Positions 37,682 through 48,127 of a stretch of 64,000 nt of DNA are shown piece by piece. Within the stretch, counting starts at the first letter, position 1. Every line of letters starts with the position of its first letter. Position numbers and translations under genes: made by a program. Source of the stretch: Entomortierella parvispora (taxonomy: Eukaryota; Mortierellomycota; Mortierellomycetes; Mortierellales; Mortierellaceae); contig OY752145.1 of the NCBI GenBank assembly GCA_963573315.1, positions 124,001 through 188,000 on the forward strand. Reading direction: 5' to 3'. Under the pieces are notes generated by a model. That model was given only the letters and a program-made list of their open reading frames with translations. It was not told the DNA's origin and did not search any database.

Positions 37682-38556
37682 AAGAGATAAAAAAAGTAGA
37701 AAATAGCCACCGAGAGAGTAGCATAGCATAGCATAGCATAGCATAGCATAACATACCGTAGGTTGCCATGGTCGGTGTTGTTGTGCGTCCAAGGGCAAAG
37801 CAAACGGGAGGGAAGGAGAACAGAGTGAAACGGCGTGCTTTGCTTTTCTGTATACGGGAGGAGAAAGAGAGAGAAAGAGAGAGAGAAAGAGAGAGAAAAA
37901 GAGAGAGAGGGTGTGTGTGAATGCGAATGAATGAAGAGACAAGTGTGAAGAAGAGAGAATGAAGAGAAGGAAGGAAGGAAGGAAGAGAGGAAGGGCTCTG
38001 TCTGTGTCTGTGTCTGAGTCTGTGTCTGTGTGTCTGTGTGTCTGTGTGCCCTCTTTGTCAGTTGGTCCAGTTGACGTTTCTCTCTCTCTCTCATTCTCTC
38101 ACACACACACACATACACACACACACTCTACTCTCTCAGCGACGTGTAGTGTTCATGCGCCAGCGCCATGCTCGCATGACTCTCGGATGGACAGATGGAT
38201 GGATGGATGGATGCCATGTGTCGTCGTGCGTGCGTGCGTGCGTGCGTGCGTGCGGTGAGGACAGCGGTGAGAGGGGGAGAGACGGACGGAGTGACAGATC
38301 AGATTGACCAATCAGCTCTTCTCACTCTCTTTCTCTTTCTCTCTCTCGTTCTCCTCTCTCTCTTTGGCTGTGGCGGATCTCCGCGTGGGTGAGAGTGGAG
38401 ACGCAAATGGGTGTCAAGGTGTACAGTATGTATCTTCTTGCTCGCTCCCTTCTTCTCTCTTCTTTCTCTTCTTCTTTTCCCTCTCTTCTCTTCTCCCCCT
38501 ATCGCTTCCTTCATCCCTTCCCTTCCTTCTTTCTCCCTCTCACTCGTTTATTAATC
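37101..38556. other. Intergenic, microsatellite-rich; contains the missing Rab4 first exon and RhoGDI promoter
   Basis: About 1.45 kb between divergent Rab4 and RhoGDI. It is dominated by simple repeats. The long open frames across it are translations of those repeats and not genes. Confidence 0.7.
37555..38370. repeat. Cluster of different microsatellites
   Basis: In order: (GA)n/(GAAA)n at 37555-37690, (GCATA) about 6 copies at 37721-37750, (GA)n at 37858-37912, (GAAG)n near 37970, (GTCT)n at 37995-38050, (CT)n and (AC)n at 38080-38126, (GGAT)n at 38186-38212, (GTGC)n at 38226-38254, and (CT)n at 38310-38360. Confidence 0.95.
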
Positions 38557-40044
38557 ATGTCCCAGGGCCACCACAACGACGACGACGACTTTGGCAACAA
38601 CACCGGCTACAAGCCCGGTGAGAAGAGGTCCCTTGCCGAACTCAACAAGCTCGACGCCGAGGACGAGTCCCTGGCCCGCTGGAAGGCCTCGCTCGGCGTC
38701 GCCTCCTCTGGTGGTACGTTTACATCTGTTGCATCCCTTTCTCTCTTTTTTTTTTTTTTTTTTTTGGCTTTTTTGTCTCTTTTGTGGTCTTGTCTTGTCT
38801 TTCATCATCAGTCGACTCGAAAGAACACAGCCACGATGGCATCACTGCAAGGAGACAGAATCCGCCAGGAACAACGCAACACACGAAAATACAATTACAA
38901 TCATGACAAAAAGATGAACGTCATGGCGTCGTCATCATGTCTTCATCTTGGTGGCCATCATCATCCAACGCGCTAGAAACGCGCCTTCTTCGTTCTCGTT
39001 TGCAATGTTCCACTGAATGAAAAGAACCTGACCCTCTTTTGGTCTCCTGCTAACCATAATAGTCTCCAAGCTCGAGGATCCCCATAACGTTGTCGTTCTC
39101 CAGCTTCAGCTCCTGGTCGAGGGTCGCCCCGATGTCACCCTTGACCTTACCCAGTCTGGTACACCTTTTTTTTAAGACTTCCCAGATGTCCTTTCCCGTC
39201 GGGTTGCTTTGGCAGCTTTTTTTTTGGCTTTCTTTTTTTGACTTGCCGCTGACTTTTTGCCGTATTTCTGTGCTGTCCATTAGTGGAGGCCCTCAAGCAG
39301 CACTCCTTCACCATCAAGGAGGGTGTTGAATACCGCCTCAAGGTTGTCTTCAAGTAAGGATGAATACAGCCCCCTCGTATTTTGCGTCTTCTCCGTGGAT
39401 GGGATATAAAGTCCCTGACACACCACTGCTCTTTTTCAACTTGATATCTTAGGGTCCAGCACGAGGTTGTCTCTGGTCTCAAGTACCGCCAGGTCGTCAA
39501 GCGCATGGGTGTTACTGGCAAGTCGTTCGTTCTTCAATGGATCAGGACAAACCTGCTTGTTCAATTTTTTTTGTTTTCAAGCTCCTTCCAAAACTAACCC
39601 TTGTCCGTTTCTTTCTTTTGATAACCTACAGTTGACAAGTCTGAAGAGATGATTGGAAGCTACGCCGCCAACCCTCAAACATATGAAAAGAAGGCAAGTG
39701 GACTTTTTAAGGATGAAGGAGATCAGAAAAAGACCAGAAAGGGATATTTGTTTCTCATGTTGTCTTCCAACGATCCAATGGCTAACGTAAGCACACGATT
39801 TCAAACACTCTGATGATTTGCAGTTCGCCGCTGAGGAGGCACCAAGCGGTATGATGGCTCGCGGACATTACGAGGCAAAGTCCAAGTTTGTCGATGATGA
39901 TGGCACTGTCCACAAGGAGTGGAACTGGGTAAGAGAAGCTGCAATGACTGACGATCCATTTGCTTACAAGAATAACGCCGAGAAAACAACAGGTCCTAAT
40001 GACTCTTTTGATTCTAGTCTTTTGACATCAAGAAGGACTGGTAG
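38557..40044 (+). CDS. RDI1: Rho GDP-dissociation inhibitor (RhoGDI)
   Basis: Seven exons (38557-38713, 39063-39158, 39284-39353, 39453-39517, 39632-39693, 39824-39928, 40018-40044) give 193 residues. The N-terminal arm is acidic and flexible (DDDDFGNNTGYKPGEKRSLA). The beta-sandwich has the family motifs FTIKEGVEYRLKVVFKVQHE, VSGLKYRQ, EEAPSGMMARGHYEAKSKF and the C-terminus DIKKDW. RhoGDI extracts prenylated Rho/Cdc42 GTPases from membranes and holds them in the cytosol. Two introns, after exon 4 (39518) and exon 5 (39694), start with GCAAGT instead of GT. Both give an in-phase join. At the exon 4 site the alternative GT nine bases upstream would delete conserved residues. Confidence 0.95.
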
Positions 40045-40267
40045 ACGCTACCACGACGGCAATTCGGAGCAACAAGCTTGTGCAGAGTAAGATCCTTCGC
40101 CGCCGAGTGCCGAGTGCCCTTTTAGAGTACTCTTCCTCAAGCTTGAAGGGATCGGTCTTGTCGAGAAGATGTAAAAAAAAGAACCGATCCTAAAACAAAA
40201 AAAAAACAAACCCTGCCCAAAAAAATATATATACACTATTTATTCACCATCCATGACGATGTTAGGA

Positions 40268-40285
40268 GGGGGGGGGGGGGGGGGG
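40268..40285. repeat. Poly-G tract (18 G)
   Basis: An uninterrupted run of 18 guanines about 220 bp after the RhoGDI stop codon. It may form a quadruplex; it is also a place where read errors are likely. Confidence 0.95.
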
Positions 40286-40736
40286 AAGGGAATGAGGGAG
40301 AGTTTAGTTCCCGGCAGTTGGATTCAGGAGTTGAAGCGAAAGGAAACGGAGTCGTTCAGATACTACATGGGTTCTTGTTAAAAATAGCGAAAAAAAAGTG
40401 GCTACATAGTTGGGAAATGGGGTTCTTTGGTGGCATGAACTTCAATACCTTGTGGCACCTGCACCGAGGCAGAATCACAAACGTAAAGGGGATCCCACCA
40501 TGCGTCGAATCATCCTGCAACAGTGCGGATGTTCTCGAGGGGCTTCTTGACCAAGAGGAAGCAACAACAGTAAGTGAAACGGCGGTTTCCCGTGCTCCTG
40601 GATCCCCTTTGCAAATGGGACGATTATCATTGTTCTGACAGAGAGAAAATAGAGCAAAGACTGGTTCAGGGTATGCACTACGATGCACCATGCAGCCCAA
40701 CTGTGGTAACCTGTCGAACGTGGAAGGGCGGGAGGG

Positions 40737-40760
40737 ATTCAGTGATTCAGTGATTCAGTG
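40737..40760. repeat. (GATTCAGT)3 tandem repeat
   Basis: Three perfect copies of the octamer GATTCAGT. Confidence 0.95.
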
Positions 40761-41894
40761 GGAGTGAAAAGGGGCGAGCGAGCTTTCTTTGCTGTTGAAC
40801 AAACTGTTGATGGTAATCTCATTTTTCTTTTTCTTTTTTTTTTCTCTTCTCCATTTCTTCAAGTCCTCTCCTCGACTTTCCACGCGCGGAACGTGTTCTC
40901 ACCCTTGGAGGCACATGCACCCACCCCAGAACCAGAACCAGAGCCACAGAGGTAAAAAAGAGAGACAAAAAGAAAAACTCGCGTCTCTCCCCCACCATTC
41001 CTCCCGTAAGGTTTATCGACCTCTGCGATCTCCATCGGAGTATTTCTTTTTGTGGCCGTTGGGGAGGTACATATCAAGGTTGAACACAGGAACGCGAGAG
41101 TTGCGCGCTGCATGGCTGCCATGCCACCCTTGTTCCCAGATGGATCGGCCTTGTTCCTCCTCCTCCCACTTGGTGCCACCTTCTCCCAGCCCGGCTCTTC
41201 TTTCCCGTCGCCCTCTATTCCAATCCCACCCCTCGAGAAAACAGAAAAGAACGAGAGAGGTACATGCAAAAGAGATGGGGCTTCAAACTAAGCAAACAAA
41301 GTCTGACCTCGTTGCCGAGAGCCATTTTTCATTCATCGGTCGGTGGTTGAGCAATTGGTCGAGAAGAGTGGCATCTCTGAGAGCAGCGCGGAATGGACTC
41401 AAGACCAACTGCTCTCGGTCCAGACAGCACCTGTGAGGTTGGGCTGGGCTGGGCTGGACGGGCAAAGGTGAAGAATACCTTGGGATGAGCTCAAAAGTGT
41501 GGGCGGCTACTGTACCGCGGTCACTTTTTATTCTTTTCTTCCTTCGCTTTGCACCCCTTCCTTGCCTTTGTACTTTCTCCCCTTCCCTTCCTGGCCCTCC
41601 TCTCCTTGCACCGACCGCCTTCCATTGAACCGTCCTCTCCGTGGTGTCCCCGTCCTTTGTCTTTCTCTCTCTCTCTCTGTCTCTCTCTCTCTCTCCTTTC
41701 CTCACCTTTCCTCTTCCTCGCCCACCATCCATCTTTTCACTCTTGCTCCATTCTCCATTGCAGCCACTGAAGGAACAGAAAAATAACGCGTCGCCGTTCC
41801 ACTGAAAAACCTCAGTCTTCCTGTCGACACACCCAAGGGGGCTACACTAAACTTCCACTTGTCCCTCGCCTCGCTCCTGTCATCCTCTCCCGCA

Positions 41895-44800
41895 ATGGCA
41901 GACGAACCATCTGTGGTGCATGCACGCGAGCATGACCCCATCGAGACACATTCGCCCGAGTCTTCCACAGTAACAGCAGCAGCAGCAGAAGAACAGCTCC
42001 CCCTCGGCAACGGCCCGTCTCAGGATGAACCAGAACTGGTTGCTGCCCCTGAACAATCTACCCTGGAACAAGTCCAACAACAATCCTTGCCCCTGGACCG
42101 CGAAAAGGCAAGCATTGTCGAAGCAGCCGTTGCTCCTTCGGCTAATCCCTCCAGCACCTCCGTGGGCGCTAGTTCGTTCTACGACTCGTTGGACCTGGAG
42201 ACGGAACTCGTAGAGTCACCAGCACAAGCACCAGCACCAGCACGTTCACAGCCAGCCGTTACAGATCCAGCCCCTCTCGCACCTGCACGTTTAAATGCAT
42301 CTGCAACTGCCCCCCCTCCTTCTTTGTCCACCGCCACCACCGCTACCACCACCACCACCACAAGCCCACCCTTGAGTTTTGCATCCACGGAACAGTCGTC
42401 CTCTTCCTCCGCAATCGTTTCAGAATCAAACCAGACACCTTCCACGACGACCAAGTTTGGATCCCGCAAGATCCGCGTCAACGCGCCCGGATCCAACATC
42501 AGTCGTCGCATCAGCATGTTGGCAGCGGGCAAGACCGAGAACAACGCAGACACACACACGACTCCACTTCACCCCCAGTCCAACCCCGCACGGTCTGGAG
42601 AGATAACCCCAGACCCCGAGGATTTCTCTGATGAGATGTTTGAAGAGCTTTTGAGAAGCGAACAAACCACCATCTCTCGGTCATTCACTACGATGCCCAA
42701 GGCCCCCTCTGCGCCAAAGTCAACGACTCTAGGACCCAAGACGTTGTCGATGCCGATCAGCACCCGGACTTTTAACAGCTCTTCTTTCTCACCCATTACC
42801 AAATCCGCCGCTGCTGCTACTGCAGCTGCTGAAGACGAGGCCGAGGCAGCGTTTGAGAGTTCAGGGGATGTGGAGGAGGATTTGAGACGACTGCAGCTAG
42901 AATTGACAAAGACCAAGGAAACAAAGGCCAAGGCCGAGGCAGACGCCAAGGCACAGAGGGTGACTGTCATGTCCCTCAAGACCGAGGTGCAGTTGGTCCG
43001 CAATGTGTTGAAGCGCCGCGAAACCGAGTTGGGCGATGTCAAGGACATGTCGAGTGCCTATGAGGGCGACCTGTCGGAATTGCGACAAAAGCTGGAAAAG
43101 GCAGAGCGGCAGCTAGTCAAGGGTCAGGGAGAGATGGAGGCCAAGGTGCGATCCTTGGAGAGACTCAGGTATAGAAGAATATCCTCTTTGGATCGAAACC
43201 TTTCTCCTTTGGTCATGGCTAAAAGCTAATTCTTTTTTTATTCCAAAAAAAAAAATACAACCACTAGAGATGAGAGTGTCACCCGTATCCAAACATTAGA
43301 CAAGGATCTCAAGAAGCTGCGGGATCAGCTTCAAGAGGCCGAGAAGAAAAACTTTGAGGCCCAGGCCGAGATTAGTGGACTCAAGTTCGAACTCGAGGAA
43401 CTAACCCCTTTCCGAGACGCAGCGGCAGAACAACGGGAACTGAATGCAGCAGAGCCGCTCAAGGTCCAGGAATTGACAAAGCAGATTACAGATTTGGAGG
43501 ACACGCGCGATATTCAGGCAGCCCTGATCGAGGAGCTTGAAACCAAGATTACTACAGTAGAAGCCGAGGCCTTGGAGTTCAAGGGAAAGGTAAGAAAAAA
43601 GGACTATTGTTCAATGACAACACTGTTTGCCAAAAAAGGAAACAGGCGAGTAAACAAGTGCCTGACTCTCTTTCCCTCTCTTTTTTGTTCTGCAGGCTGA
43701 ATTGGAGTACGAGATGCTTTCAGATGGATTCAAGGTGCTCAAGAACCGTCGTTCTGAAGAGATCAAGGTTCTCAAGGCCGAGCTGGAACAACACAAGCTC
43801 CAGGAACAGATCATTGAGAAATTGCAAGCCGATATTGATCAGCTTCAACTAGCCCTCGCTCAAGTCGCCAACTCTCAGACTACGGAAACGGCCCGGATCA
43901 ACCAAGTCACGGCAGAGTTGAACGAAGCCCTGGCTCAAAAGGACCAAGAAGTCATTCAAGTCCGACAAAACATGACGGAATTCGAGGAATCCCACAACCG
44001 TCTTGTGAATTCCCTTCAAGCGACGCTTGCAACAATCAATGAGGAAGCAGATTCTGCCCGAAAGTCAAGAGATGAGGCTGTCACGGCTTTGGAGAGTCTC
44101 AAGGAGGAATTGGAGGCTCTGCGACATAGTCTGCCAATCAACTCTGCTAAACACATGTCGTTGAGTCAGTGGTCCGCAGAACAGCAACAGCAGCTGCAAC
44201 AGGAGCAATTGAAGGCCATTCAAGAGTTGGAAGAAAAGCTAGAAGGCCAGGTCGAGGGCGTCAAGGAGGGTCAGGAGCGGGCCGTCGCCTTGGAAGCCAA
44301 CACAAAGAGAAAGAGCCAACAGTTGTCAATGGATCTCGAGCACCATTTGCAGCTCAGCAACGCGATCGTCCTCCAGGGAACTTCAGGATCCTCTGGAAAT
44401 GAAAGCACCGTCATCAAAACCGACCAAAAAGAGTCAGTGGATGACTCGACGCCAAAGAGAATCAGCATCGACATTACTTCTCAGGAACCAGGCACGGTCT
44501 CTGTGAGAACCATGCTCAAATTCTTGTCCCAACTGCAAGGAAAGACTTTTTCCTTGCCTTCATCCCCTAAAGATGTCCACTCTCACTTTCGTGAGGGTAC
44601 AGAGGCGACAATTGTTCCCGGCCACGATGAACCCTCATCCGAGGATCTCCAAACTCAGTTGCGCGCCTACCTGACTCAACTCGATGATGCGACCTTGCTG
44701 GAGCCCTGGGCAAAAGAAAAGGAGCTCGAGAACGAAATTCACCAGTTGGAGCAAAAGATCCAATCTTTACTCTCCGACTTGACCACTGCGGATCAAAAGC

Positions 44801-46146
44801 GACAAGAGGCCATGGTAGCCCTCGAAGACGCAAAGTCCTTTCACGAGGCTCAATTGCAGGAGGAGCGGGATGAGCGTGATCACTTGGAGCTTTTGGAACG
44901 TCAGGAGCGCGAGGATATTGAACAAAAGGTCTTGGAGGAACGCAGGATCCGAGATGAGGAAGTAAGGAGGCAGCAGGAGGCAGTCCAGGAAAAGGAGCAA
45001 GAATTAGAGATTAAAGAGTCGACTCTGCTGGAGAAAGAAATCGAACTCCAGAACAAGGAACAGGAATTGGTCTCCAAGACGGCTCAGCTTGCCAAGGACG
45101 AGGAGGAACGTCGCCAACATCAACAACTGCTTGCTGTCTCGGCAGCAGCCAACCCCATCACGCCACCCTTCACTCCTTTCGGCTCACCTGGAAATGCGGA
45201 TTTGATGCCTGGGATGATGGCGGCCCATATCCGATCGTTCAGCAAGGAGGACGATGATGACCGGACTGAGGAGGAACTCGCAGCCGAAGCCGAAAAGAAG
45301 GACCAGGAGAATCGAGAGCGTCAACAAAAAGATGAAATGGCGGCTCAACAGATTCGACTGATCAAGTCGTTGGAAGAAAAGATTGCCGAGTTGGAAAAGA
45401 AAAATGCCTCGGGGGTTCATCAAGATGACATTTCCTCAACCTTACCCTCCACCTTCCCTTCCCCTCCCGTGTCTGTCGCCCCCCGGTTCTCGCCTGCAGG
45501 ATCCACCGTGACCTCAGCGCGCGCGAGCTCACAGTCGATGCGATCGAGTCTTTTAAGCAACCCTCCCGATACCCCACCCCCAACCATTGCCTTGCCTCCG
45601 TTGCCCTCATCTCCTGATCTGGGCTCAGATGAATTCTCTTCAAGAAAGAAGTCTGGATCCGAGTCCTTGATCAACAAGGCTACACAAGCTGCCGCGATTG
45701 AAGCGGCCGTGGCTGCAGCGGTGGCAAAATCTGAGGAGCAACACAAAGAACTGGCCTTGAAGCTCTCTCAATATGAGCAGGAATTGGCTGCGTCTCGGAC
45801 AAAGACCCTGGAACTCGAAACGGAGCTAACAAAGACAGTCCAAAACTCAAAGACTCAGGGCCAGACTTTGGAGCAGCAATTCCAACAGCAACAGCAGCAG
45901 CAAAAAGACAGGGTCCGTCAACTGGAAGAAGACAACAAGGAGATGAACAGGATTCTGGAAGAAGTCAAGCAAAACCTGGAAATGGTCCAGAGTCAGAGCA
46001 AGGGCTTGGAGCAGTTGAAGAACCAATTGGAACAGCAGGTTCAGAAGGAGCGCCAGGCCAAGGATGAGGCCGTCCGCGCCAAGGATAGACTTCAGACCCA
46101 GTTGGAGGAAGAGATGCAGAAGAAGAAGGGTTTCTTGTGCTTTTAA
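41895..46146 (+). CDS. Large coiled-coil protein, function not recognised
   Basis: Three exons (41895-43168, 43268-43589, 43696-46146) give 1348 residues. The first about 330 residues are disordered and Ser/Thr/Pro/Ala-rich, with a short basic motif, FGSRKIRVNAPGSNISRRIS. From about residue 335 to the C-terminus almost everything is heptad-rich (LRRLQLELTKTKE, ELRQKLEKAERQL, LEYEMLSDGFKVLKNRR). A Pro/Ser-rich hinge interrupts it around nt 45130-45660. A short non-coiled segment lies near nt 44490-44640 (SVRTMLKFLSQLQGKTFSLP). Candidate roles are a cytoskeletal, septal or Golgi tether. I see no GRIP, CAP-Gly or motor domain to decide. The C-terminus GFLCF has a near-terminal Cys but does not fit a CaaX box. 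The strict coiled-coil pattern and clean introns make the gene itself secure. Confidence 0.85.
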
Positions 46147-46492
46147 AGAAGATTCAGTCCTTCGTATGCATTCGCGACAACTCCCTGTAACGACAATCTC
46201 CCCTTTCGCCAGAGTCCGAGCTCATACCACATCATCGTTGCTCGAGTCTCTGGCTTCTATTTATTATATATACCAAGTTTTATCATCTACATTGGTTGCC
46301 AAGCTGAAGCCCTCGTTTCATCCCTCCCCCTCCCATCTGTGCCATACAAGCAAGCAAGCAACCATGTCTTCCCTCTCTCTAATCGTACAAACCAATATAA
46401 TTTTAAAAGAATTCTTTTCAATTACCTAGCTACTTTGAAGGATTGTGTAGATATTCGGGTTGAGGGGAGGATTTTTTTTTTTTTTGTTTTTT
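46147..46492. other. Intergenic between convergent genes
   Basis: The 346 bp are AT-rich toward the middle and have a T-rich tract near 46471. They serve as 3' ends of the coiled-coil and F-box genes; nothing else is seen. Confidence 0.6.
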
Positions 46493-47851
46493 TCAAAGGA
46501 GGTTCAATCGTTCAATGTGCGGATGATGTTTCTTGACAAGGGTTCTCAGCGCGTCCTCCCATTCTGGCACATACCCAGGGACATTCAACTCGACCAAGTC
46601 TTTGACCCAATGCTGAATCACACACTCTACCAAATCGTTGCCCATATAACTTTCCCGGATGCCCCGACCTATCGGCAACGTCAAAGTCCGGATCGAAGGA
46701 GATGGCAATGTAAACAGCTTGGGAGTTGTGGAGGAGGTGGTGGTGGTGGCAGAGGAGGACAGATCGACCGAGGCCAACATTGCCTCCAAGAGTGGCAGGT
46801 CACCGTTGTAATCTTCCCTCTGCGACTGGTATCCAATGGTGAACAAAAGATGAAGCTGTTTCAACCTCGGCAACCGGGCACAACACGCTTGCACGAACCG
46901 CGTCAAGACAATTCGTTCATACGGCAATATCCGAGGCTGCGTTCCTTCCGATCCAATGGTCAGACTCTCGAGGTTCTGTAGACAAAGAGAAGAAGTCGCC
47001 ACGGCTGCTGCTGCGAACGTCGACAGTGAGGTGGATCCTGTCGGTAATGACCGAGACTGCTGTGGATTGTCGTCGCTCTTGAGAATACCGCCGTCCAGGT
47101 CTTGGAGTTGGGAGACCCCGAGCAGTATATCCATGAATTGGGCGATACCTCGCTCAGAGATCAAGAGAAGAGATGGGAGCTGTAAAACGGTCAACCAACG
47201 GTTCCATCGGATCAATGCCATGAACGAATCCATGGGGCAGAGACAATCCTTGTCTGAAAAAAGATCAGTGTGCTTGGAGAGACCCGTCTTGATCCTCAAC
47301 GAGACCAACCTCCTTGGGGGTGGGCATTTTGGGTCGTCTGCTAGAGGGTTGTGAGGTTGTCCAAACTGGGTCCTGTACAGGGGCGAATCGACGAAATGTT
47401 GAATGTACTGGCCTGCAAAGAGCTCGAGGTGCAAGCTCTGAACCATTTGACGGAACTTGTAGATGCTCTGGGTCAGAACTGGGTCCCGAGAACGGTTAAA
47501 GACCCCCCGTCTAGTAGAGACTGTCTCTGGAACCTTTCGAGTGTTGGATGGGACTTGGCGTATAAAGGTCTCGAGGCTCTGCATGCTAAACTGGCTGCCA
47601 GGAGGAGGAGGAGGGAGTATGTTTTGACCAGCGGCCCCTGGCGCTGGTAGGGGGTCAGGTTCAGGAAATAAGATACAGAACTGGCGCCAGAGACGTGGGA
47701 GAATGATGCCGTGGAGGCGATGGTTGAGCTGGAGACACGAGACCAGGTCCTTTTGGGAGAGGAAGGAGGCAATGAGCTCGACGAGCTCTGGCAAGTCAAA
47801 GGGGCTGATGGCGTGCCGGCGAGAGCGTGAAGGCGACAATTTCTTTGTCAT
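46493..47851 (-). CDS. F-box protein, possibly with leucine-rich repeats
   Basis: Intronless, 452 residues from the Met of MTKKLSPSRSRR; a longer upstream frame to 48067 shows no similarity and runs through a leader-like stretch. Residues about 15-60 match an F-box (FDLPELVELIASFLSQKDLV, then SCLQLNHRLHGIILPRLWRQ). The remainder is leucine-rich with spaced hydrophobic segments (WLTVLQLPSLLLISERG, LQNLESLTIGSEG, RLPRLKQLHLLFTIG, IRTLTLPIGRG). This is the look of fungal F-box/LRR-like proteins. Such proteins serve as substrate receptors of SCF ubiquitin ligases through Skp1; the substrate is unknown. Confidence 0.85.
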   Translation of the reverse strand: MTKKLSPSRSRRHAISPFDLPELVELIASFLSQKDLVSCLQLNHRLHGIILPRLWRQFCILFPEPDPLPAPGAAGQNILPPPPPGSQFSMQSLETFIRQVPSNTRKVPETVSTRRGVFNRSRDPVLTQSIYKFRQMVQSLHLELFAGQYIQHFVDSPLYRTQFGQPHNPLADDPKCPPPRRLVSLRIKTGLSKHTDLFSDKDCLCPMDSFMALIRWNRWLTVLQLPSLLLISERGIAQFMDILLGVSQLQDLDGGILKSDDNPQQSRSLPTGSTSLSTFAAAAVATSSLCLQNLESLTIGSEGTQPRILPYERIVLTRFVQACCARLPRLKQLHLLFTIGYQSQREDYNGDLPLLEAMLASVDLSSSATTTTSSTTPKLFTLPSPSIRTLTLPIGRGIRESYMGNDLVECVIQHWVKDLVELNVPGYVPEWEDALRTLVKKHHPHIERLNLL

Positions 47852-48127
47852 GGCTGCAATGGAACGAAATGAGTGAATGAGTCTTGAATGAGAGAGTGAA
47901 AAGAAAAAAGTGAAAGCAGAAAAAGGCAGTGAAATGGGCGGTGCGAGGGAAGAGTCGAACGATTGGATGCATGCATGCGTCTGTGCAAACCCGCGTCTTG
48001 CTTTGCCACCAGGGACAAAACACTGACCCGCACACGTTGGATTTGAAAATCGTTCATTGGTCATCACAAGTCTTTTAGGTCATTATTCTTTCCATCAACA
48101 CTTGTTCCTTCAATCTCAAACGTCGGC

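Larger units (their letters stand above)
40045..41894. other. Intergenic
   Basis: About 1.85 kb between two plus-strand genes without a recognisable coding region. It holds a poly-G tract, an 8-bp tandem triplet and, from about 41520, a long CT-rich promoter/leader of the coiled-coil gene. Confidence 0.6.

Noticed and set aside
37432..38124. Long minus-strand ORF of Ser/Leu/Phe and Thr/Gln runs
   Set aside because: It is a translation of GA, TG and AC microsatellites, not a protein gene.
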